Assembly: GCA_030407085.1 (NCBI GenBank)
Contig: CM059582.1
Coordinates: 47,763,001 to 47,827,000 of the forward strand
Length of the DNA: 64,000 nt
From: Trichopria drosophilae
Taxonomy: Eukaryota > Arthropoda > Insecta > Hymenoptera > Diapriidae
Direction: 5' to 3'
This document shows, in pieces, positions 57,859 to 64,000 of the stretch; the first letter of the stretch is position 1, and every line of letters begins with the position of its first letter. The notes under the pieces were generated by a model, which did not search any database, was not told the origin of the DNA, and saw only the letters and a list, made by a program, of their open reading frames with translations. Made by a program: the position numbers and the translations under genes.

Positions 57859-58083
57859 TACAGTATGATCTCCCTTAATGGGCCGCGTGAGGTATGGTAT
57901 CGTTCCGCTTCTACTGCGGCGTTTACCGCTGCACCAGTGTACTACGCACACGCGCGATCTTACATATATACACATGAGTGGAGGGTCGGGGAGGCACGCG
58001 TTTGCCCAAAAAGAGAACGGCATCTGGCCGCTCAACAAAAGGGTCCCTTAAAGAGAAAGCCCATCAAGGGAGATTTTACTGAA
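57859..58083. mobile_element. CAGTA-type MITE, TIR CAGTATGATCTCCCTTAATG
   Basis: Left end CAGTATGATCTCCCTTAATGG, right end the inverse of CAGTAAAATCTCCCTTGATG. The 127-codon open stretch across it is spurious. Confidence 0.75.
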
Positions 58084-58400
58084 CAACAGGATTGGTCGAA
58101 GGAGGTTTTTTGTAAAAAGTGTAATTTTATTAATTGCAAACAAAAGTTTATTTGTTTGGTCGTAACATACCATATGGTAAATTTTGCACAACTGTATTTT
58201 TGCAATCGTTCTAGGGATTTTTCTATGTACTCTAAAAGTCTTCGATAAAAATATAAATGACCAGCTAACATTTCCCGCATCAGTTTTTTCAAATTTCGCC
58301 TACTGGCATGAATGAATCAGCGAAATTCCACCAATTAACGCCAATCATTTGCTAATTGCTTTCGAAATGCCAGTAAATATTTCATTTCACAAAAATAAAG

Positions 58401-58500
58401 TACAGTAAGACTTCTCTTATTTTATCCGCTAAAGTTTTTCAAGATGGCGCCTGGCCCTCTTATTTTAATTTTCCCCTTATCCCCACTTATTTCATATTAA
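58401..58500. mobile_element. Solo end of a CAGTA-type MITE
   Basis: CAGTAAGACTTCTCTTATTT followed by AAAGTTTTTCAAGATGGCGC and CCCCTTATCCCCACTTATTT, the left part of a relative of the 48,510 element. No right end seen. Confidence 0.55.
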
Positions 58501-58602
58501 ATCGTACACAGATTTTTCGTATACTTTTTCGTTTGTTACGGAGATCTGGAGAGTTACTAGGGTCAAAGAAAGTCCGTATGTGACCATTCAGGGAATTATA
58601 GG

Positions 58603-58869
58603 TACAGTAAAACCCCTCTTACTTGAACAGGGTCGAGCCTGCATTTCCCCTCCGACCCTGTTTATTTGAACGCTTACAGTTGTCCCCACTCCTCGCGTAA
58701 TATACCCGTCCGGCGTGAGTAGCGCACGCGCATTGGAATTTGTATCCGCGTAAGAGCGAGTAGTGGGGGTAAGGGGAAGTAGAAATCGTTCAAATAAACA
58801 AGGTTATTTTGTTCAAATAGACGGGGTGTTCAAGAAAGCGAGTGTTCTAGTAAGAGGGGTTTTACTGTA
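58603..58869. mobile_element. CAGTA-type MITE, TIR CAGTAAAACCCCTCTTACT
   Basis: TA-flanked ends CAGTAAAACCCCTCTTACTTG and inverse; ~267 bp with a GC-rich middle (TACCCGTCCGGCGTGAGTAG). Confidence 0.85.
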
Positions 58870-58892
58870 TACATGTACAAGTGCATAATAAT

Positions 58893-59303
58893 ATACCGGG
58901 TGGACGCGAGAGAATTGGCCATAGGGAGGACCGTGTTAAGGCTAGCGCGCTTCTGATTGGTCCGTTATAATTAGCTGAATGCTTAAAGTCTTTCGTGATT
59001 GGTTGTAACAAAATTTTAGTAAATTTTAATTCAGATCTTATACGCGAGCTCTTTGCTATGTGCTCTTTATAGTGAAACTTCCAAATTATATTAAAATTAG
59101 ATTTATTAATATTTTTTAAAAATAAGATTGATTAAACTGCAAAGAGCTTGAGTATAAGATTTGAATTGAAATTTACTAGAATTTTGTTAAAACCAATCAC
59201 GAAAGACTTTAAGCATTCAGCTAAATAGAATGGACCAATCACAAGCGCGCCAGCCTTAGCACGGTCTTCCCTATGGCCAATTCTCTCGCATCCACCCGGT
59301 ATA
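58893..59303. mobile_element. 410-bp palindromic MITE, TIR CCGGGTGGACGCGAGAG
   Basis: Arms of ~150 bp: CCGGGTGGACGCGAGAGAAT, GCCATAGGGAGGACCGTG, GCTGAATGCTTAAAGTCTTT and their inverses, flanked by TATA on both sides. Confidence 0.85.
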
Positions 59304-59317
59304 TCTTTTGTTAAAAT

Positions 59318-59545
59318 TTAGGGGTCGTTTCCACGGGGTATTGTCTTACGTTTACGCTTACGTTTGCGTTTAGTGAAATGCGATATAATCGAGATTATCG
59401 AGAGTATCGGGTGTGTCTTTCCTATATTGACCAATGAGAACACGAGTCACTTTCGAGAATCTCGATATTCTCGATTATATCGCATTTCACTAAACGCAAA
59501 TGTAAGCGTAAGCGCAAGGAAATGCCTCGTGGAAACGACCCCTTA
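59318..59545. mobile_element. 228-bp palindromic MITE, TTA + GGGGTCGTTTCCACG ends
   Basis: Inverted ends GGGGTCGTTTCCACGGGG and GGGGTCGTTTCCACGAGG flanked by TTA on both sides. A 3-bp TTA duplication with GGG-starting ends fits PIF/Harbinger (inference). Arms include TAGTGAAATGCGATATAATC. Confidence 0.85.
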
Positions 59546-60399
59546 GAGTAAACTTGTCGGACTAGATAATACCAGGCCTGTGCAACTAACGCAAACGGAA
59601 CGACTCCTTAATGCCCACCTGATTCGCCGTGGTGGCGCTAGTGATAATGGTCTGGCCTGTCTATGTACCACACGTCGATGCCGCCGGGCCGGGGCACCGG
59701 TACACAATACACATGATTACGCCGTTTTATTACATTTGTTTTATTAGGTTAAAATTTTTCATTTTATAGTTTCAAATTTGTTCTTGGTGTTAAGGGTGTA
59801 AGCATGTTTATATGTATTATTGTAAGGGTATGTATATGTAATAAAAGGAAGTTTTGCAGTGTCAACAACTGCAGACAGTATGTCAATATTTAATTTCTGT
59901 TCTTGTTCAATCGAAACGTAATATATGTATAGTTTATAAACATAAAAGCTGAAATGATTTGTATTTAAAAAACTGAAATACGTGAGTAATGTTATATCAT
60001 TATAATAATTACATTACATATGTATAAAAGCAATCAACAAATCCATCCATTAAAAAAAAAAACATTTTTCGTAAGTAAATTTCATAAAGTAATGAAGTTG
60101 GTACGTGAAGAATATAAAAACAGTACAAAATATATTTTCTGTGCAAAGAGTTCTATGTACATTTAAAAACTTATAAATCACTGCAAGATTACTGCACACG
60201 AGACACTAATTGAAATCTGTTCATATATAATAATTACTAAAAATCTGAAAACTCCGTTTGTGCTGTTTCTTTTTCACTTTTCCACTGCACGTTGTTACTC
60301 TCGATTTGAAATAATAAAAGCGGCGGGAATCTGAAAACGGCGGAAACTCAAATTTAAATCGTCCTTCGCGCTGCGCAGTTTCCAAGGAATGGTGGAACG

Positions 60400-60651
60400 A
60401 CGCGTCGGAGGCGGAGGGGGCTCACCCACCATTGTCAGTGGCGCCCTCATGCACCGCTAGGTGGACGCGAAGAGAGACACTATCTCTGCCAAGTATATAG
60501 TGTACGGAGTTGCATACGCCTGGATAATACAAACCTTATTCTGACATTACTTTTGTTTTGACAAGTAGTACATACACGCTGGTATCGAGAACATTATATC
60601 ATAATGTTTTGAAAATCAATAAGTAAAGGAAAAAAGCTGTATCGCACAGAG
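60400..60651 (+). promoter_or_regulatory. Probable promoter and non-coding exon 1 of the multi-Gag gene
   Basis: A GC-rich patch (about 60,300-60,480) precedes the gene. A donor CAGAG|GTTAGT lies at 60,651/60,652 and an acceptor with a pyrimidine-rich run (TATTGTATTCTTAG) ends at 60,848, so a ~197-bp leader intron is likely and exon 2 would start at 60,849. A short ATG at 60,855, out of frame with the main start 28 bases later, opens a 32-codon overlapping uORF that could lower translation of the main protein. None of this is confirmed by transcript data. Confidence 0.45.
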
Positions 60652-60882
60652 GTTAGTCAAACTGCCATGAAAAAGGCTTTAAAAGATTTTACATTTACGT
60701 CTTGCAATATTTAATGCATGTTAATTTTTCGCAGAAATGAAACGCACTTGTAATGCGATCCAAGCAGTCAATTGTTTAGTTATATAAATAAAAAATAAAA
60801 TTTGTATTAATTTTCATTTTTGATGTACATAATATATTGTATTCTTAGGTATTCATGTTTAGAGAACAACAAATAAGTCAAC

Positions 60883-62844
60883 ATGTCAGCGGAGCAATTG
60901 ACCAGAATGAGACCGTATATTCAGGACATTTTTGCACTTGTACCAGTGTTTGACGGAAGTAATATACCATATAACATATTCTTGCAAGCAGCTGAAGCAG
61001 CATATCAGTGGGTGGATAAAAATGATTCGAAATACTTAACTTCTTTAATTCGTACGAAAGTCACTGGGGAAGCTGATTCTAAAATCACCGATGTTAATTG
61101 TTTTGTAGACCTTGAATTTCAGATAGAAACGGTTTATAGTGGATTAGATCCAGAATCTGTGCGTACAAAAATCAAACAACGAGAACTTACACGCTCTAAT
61201 CAAAATTTGTATTTATGGAGCAGCGTATTCCCACCTTCTACTTACGTTTCGGCATTTTATAACCCTATAGAAACTTTAGTTTTAATACCTGTATGCGACG
61301 GTGTAAAAGTAGGTTACGAGAAGTTTTCAAGAGCAGTTGCGAGAGCTACTTCTTTCGTAGATAGAAAGTACATTGAGTTATTTATTTCTCTTGTATTAGG
61401 TAAAGTAATAGATAGTTATTGTTGGTTATGTAGATTTATGAAAGATACTAATTTAGACTTCATTTTAAATAACTTGCAAGAGATCTTGAAAAATAAAATC
61501 TCTTTTCATTATAATTGTAACCAACGTAGTACGTTACATTTCCAATTTCATGATGAACGATCTTGGAAATATAATTATGACCAGAATTCGTATCATGAAA
61601 ATTTTAATTCATTCATAACTGCTATTTACGAAATTATACCAGACTTTTCATTAGATGATGGTAGAGAATTTTTTAGCATGATAATGACTATCTGCAGTAT
61701 ATCTAAAAAAAGTACGAAAGTAAAGTTATTAAATTTAATAAAATTAAAAGTAGGAGCCATTATAAATCGAAATACCCTTATAACATGTCCATTTCTTAAA
61801 AATTTTTGTAAAGACATACTCGAAGTAGAATTTGACGAAAGTGGTTACACGGTACCATATGCACTTGCTGGAAAGTATGTAGCTACAATAACAATTGATT
61901 TTGTACCAGCTTTCGATGGGTCAAATATGGACATTGATAAATTTTTGTGTTTTGTTAATACTGCTTTCTTTATGACTTACGAAACTGAAAGAAAATTCTT
62001 GATACAATTAATACGAACTAAATTATTCGGTGAAGCTGACACAACTATAAGTGATGAAATAACATGTATCGGAGAACTTTCGTATAAACTTCTTTTTGCT
62101 TTTAGCAAGTCAACTCCGCACTCAATTATTGATAGATTGCAAATTATTCCAGTAATAGATACGAAAGAGTATAAACAACGTAATTTCGATCCTGTAGATG
62201 CTATCAAGCTTGTTCGGGAATTCGATGGATTAAATATGCCTTTGAAAAGGTTTGAAAAATTAGCAAAAATTGCATTAGGTTTTGTTGGTATGGAACGTCA
62301 TAATATTATGAATTGGCTGATATGTACAAAAGTACAAGGAAATTTCAGGATAAACGTTCAAGAAAAAGATATTACTTTTTCAAAAATACTACAATATTTA
62401 AAGAAAGCAATGAATAAAAATACAAAATCACAGTTGGAAAAAGAATCGATACTAGAAAAACAAACGGCAGAAAGTCAAATATCCTTCATTGTTATAGATC
62501 GATCATCAATGATTTCAGAAGAAGAGTACGGGGATATGGAACACGTATCGGAAGAATCATCAAAAATTGAGCTAAACGAAATTATCGAAGATGAATTAAC
62601 AGCAGAAGCGTCTGAAAATTGGTTTAGTAACAGTGTTATACAAACCGAAGCTGATAACAACTTAATCGATGAACTCACAGCAGCATCGATCGATTTCAAT
62701 GAACTTGTACCTGAAAAAGTAAAAAAAGTAAATCTAGCACTCTTACAGAAACATATAGATACAAAGATTTCAAACTGCCTTAGGTTAAAAGCAGAATTGG
62801 AAGAACAGCTAAAAGTGGATATTAAAAAACTTGAAATTGATTAA
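60883..62844 (+). CDS. Domesticated multi-Gag protein: about five tandem Gypsy-type capsid modules plus coiled-coil tail
   Basis: Single uninterrupted ORF of 653 codons; the ATG at 60,883 has a good context (AACATGTC). Internal repeats can be aligned by eye: residues 20-66 (VPVFDGSNIPYNIF ... LIRTKVTGEA), 135-180 (IPVCDGVKVGYEKF ... ISLVLGKV), 251-296 (IPDFSLDDGREFF ... LNLIKLKVGAI), 340-386 (VPAFDGSNMDIDKF ... LIRTKLFGEA) and 443-490 (VREFDGLNMPLKRF ... LICTKVQGNF). The scheme (I/V)PxFDGxNxxxxxF followed about 30 residues later by LIxTKxxGEA is that of the N-terminal capsid lobe of insect Gypsy/Ty3 Gag. Residues 544-600 are Glu/Ser rich, and 610-653 form a Leu-rich probable coiled coil. No CCHC knuckle, protease, reverse transcriptase or LTR is seen. 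I infer host domestication with internal module duplication. Alternatives are a stand-alone gag of a non-autonomous element. Function unknown. Confidence 0.8.
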   Translation: MSAEQLTRMRPYIQDIFALVPVFDGSNIPYNIFLQAAEAAYQWVDKNDSKYLTSLIRTKVTGEADSKITDVNCFVDLEFQIETVYSGLDPESVRTKIKQRELTRSNQNLYLWSSVFPPSTYVSAFYNPIETLVLIPVCDGVKVGYEKFSRAVARATSFVDRKYIELFISLVLGKVIDSYCWLCRFMKDTNLDFILNNLQEILKNKISFHYNCNQRSTLHFQFHDERSWKYNYDQNSYHENFNSFITAIYEIIPDFSLDDGREFFSMIMTICSISKKSTKVKLLNLIKLKVGAIINRNTLITCPFLKNFCKDILEVEFDESGYTVPYALAGKYVATITIDFVPAFDGSNMDIDKFLCFVNTAFFMTYETERKFLIQLIRTKLFGEADTTISDEITCIGELSYKLLFAFSKSTPHSIIDRLQIIPVIDTKEYKQRNFDPVDAIKLVREFDGLNMPLKRFEKLAKIALGFVGMERHNIMNWLICTKVQGNFRINVQEKDITFSKILQYLKKAMNKNTKSQLEKESILEKQTAESQISFIVIDRSSMISEEEYGDMEHVSEESSKIELNEIIEDELTAEASENWFSNSVIQTEADNNLIDELTAASIDFNELVPEKVKKVNLALLQKHIDTKISNCLRLKAELEEQLKVDIKKLEID

Positions 62845-63590
62845 ATTTATTTTAAAGGTCAGCGTTGAAGCAGAGATCTATGGAAGTGTAATACATAGTA
62901 TAATTTGTATAAAATATCTTTAGTTTGCGTTTTGTTATATTTTATATATTATGCAGGATAATAATGTAACATTATTTTGCGGGTCATAAAATGTAATAAT
63001 TTCTATCCTTCATTCTTTGTTTTTTTGTCCGTCTAAACCGCTGTGGTAAGCTTATGTAAATATATATTAATATAATTAAACTTATATTTATTTAACATTG
63101 TGGGTCCAGATAGGTTGGCCTGAGTAAGTTTTCCGACATGTTCTTTATTATTTGTTGTACAATTTAGTAATATAATAAATATATATACATAAACAACAAC
63201 TTTTAATTTGATTTAATCATTCCAGTCAACTATGAAGTGTGTTTGGTAAGTGTATTTGGTAGTTAGAATTTTAATTGTATTTTAGTAAAGCCTATTTAAA
63301 AATTTAAATACATTTATTGTAATAAATTGAATTAATATTTCTAATTGCATGGAGAATAGAAAATACTAGTGGTTTGTCTTTTCGACTAGCTTGTCTCTGA
63401 TATTTTTTGTTTTCGGAGACAAGCCAGTAGTCTCTACTACGTTTCATTGTTTATAACAATTTTTTAAAACAATTTAATAATTCTGTTTATTTTGTAAAGG
63501 AAACATTTTTTTTATTTTTTTTTTTTGTAATTTTGAACAAAACAGGTCAGTAGTAACTTTCATGTAGGACGACAATTTTTCGAGATAAAA
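62845..63590 (+). other. 3' UTR and downstream flank of the multi-Gag gene
   Basis: AT-rich sequence without ORFs. AATAAA at about 63,174-63,179 is the clearest candidate polyadenylation signal; no second gene is visible. A short foldback with the stem GGAGACAAGCCAGTAGTCTC-like sequence occurs near 63,375-63,435 (left arm CTTTTCGACTAGCTTGTCTC). Confidence 0.35.
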
Positions 63591-63594
63591 TATG

Positions 63595-63663
63595 TGAAGG
63601 GAATCTCGCTAATAATGTGAAGGCGCTAACAAAGTGAAGGACAATAATGTGAAGTTCTACTGT
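63595..63663. mobile_element. Right end of a CAGTAGAACTTCAC MITE
   Basis: GAAGGGAATCTCGCTAATAA to GTGAAGTTCTACTG, matching inverted the element end starting at 63,775. The two ends face away from each other, so they are two copies or one disrupted copy. Confidence 0.55.
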
Positions 63664-63774
63664 AGTTTAAGTAAAAGATTCGATTTTGACATTTTTTAAA
63701 CGTTTTCATAGTTATTCAGACGATAACTTTCAGCGGTTTCGCAGTTTAGATATGCACCAATTTTGTATACATAC

Positions 63775-64000
63775 AGTAGAACTTCACTTTATTGTCCATC
63801 ACTTTGTTATCGCCTTCACATTATTAGCGAGATTTCCCCCACGTATTTAGTTAGTCCTTCTTCCCTCTTTCGTACAGTAGGCCCCGTCCTAAGTTATACA
63901 GCGAGTTATTTCAAAATGGCGGGAGTTTTTCCATAATTATCGTCCCTCACGATTCCCACTTCCATAATTCTGTTTATATCCGTACAATGCCTTTGTGTGT
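63775..64000. mobile_element. CAGTAGAACTTCAC MITE start with another MITE entering at 63,873
   Basis: CAGTAGAACTTCACTTTATT to about 63,870, then CAGTAGGCCCCGTCCTAAG... which follows the 51,717 element block by block (AAAATGGCGGGAGTTTTTCC, CCTCACGATTCCCACTTCCA) to the window end. Confidence 0.6.

Noticed and set aside
57865..58248. 127-codon plus-strand ORF
   Set aside because: Crosses a palindromic CAGTA MITE and its flank; opposite strand is also open, as expected for a foldback.
60883..62844. Active Gypsy or endogenous-virus gag
   Set aside because: No LTR, protease, RT, integrase or envelope frame beside it, no zinc knuckle, and several diverged capsid modules in one chain; domestication fits better.

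Overview
The window is insect nuclear DNA: AT-rich, intron-containing, no operons, with crowded decayed transposons. Gene structure, the piggyBac-like and CAGTA/CCCARTAAAC-type miniature elements and a short tract of the insect telomere-type motif fit a hymenopteran (ant, wasp or sawfly). That placement is inference; no sequence here fixes the species.

About two thirds of the window (1 to ~44,300, minus strand) is one gene, HEATR5B, the giant HEAT-repeat adaptor protein that works with the AP-1 clathrin adaptor. I could place 28 coding exons, all with GT/AG borders and all joining in frame, giving about 1,805 codons from the conserved MELSHS start (32,390/32,387) to the left window edge, where the C-terminal few hundred residues are cut off. 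A probable non-coding first exon and promoter sit at ~43,893-44,330. The introns are swollen by mobile DNA: an uninterrupted LINE reverse-transcriptase fragment (23.4-25.1 kb), a second truncated LINE copy (10.5 kb), two large piggyBac-type palindromes (12.7-13.9 kb and a near-perfect one at 35.2-36.5 kb), tandem arrays of a ~110-125 bp unit (17.6 and 38.4 kb) and many foldback miniature elements.

From 44.4 to 49.7 kb there is no gene, only nested foldback elements. RpL28 (large-subunit protein eL28, minus strand, three coding exons and a TOP-type leader exon) lies at 49,749-50,795. From 50.8 to 60.3 kb follows a transposon graveyard: nested MITEs, a dead LINE reverse transcriptase on the minus strand (55.8-56.6 kb), a dead Gypsy pol fragment on the plus strand (56.76-57.5 kb), and several complete palindromic MITEs.

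The most interesting object is at 60,883-62,844 (plus strand): a single intact 653-codon ORF with no protease, reverse transcriptase or zinc knuckle, built from about five diverged repeats of a Gypsy-type Gag capsid module followed by an acidic linker and a C-terminal coiled coil. It has its own GC-rich promoter region and a probable 5' UTR intron, and it is open while every neighbouring element is broken. I read it as a domesticated multi-Gag gene.
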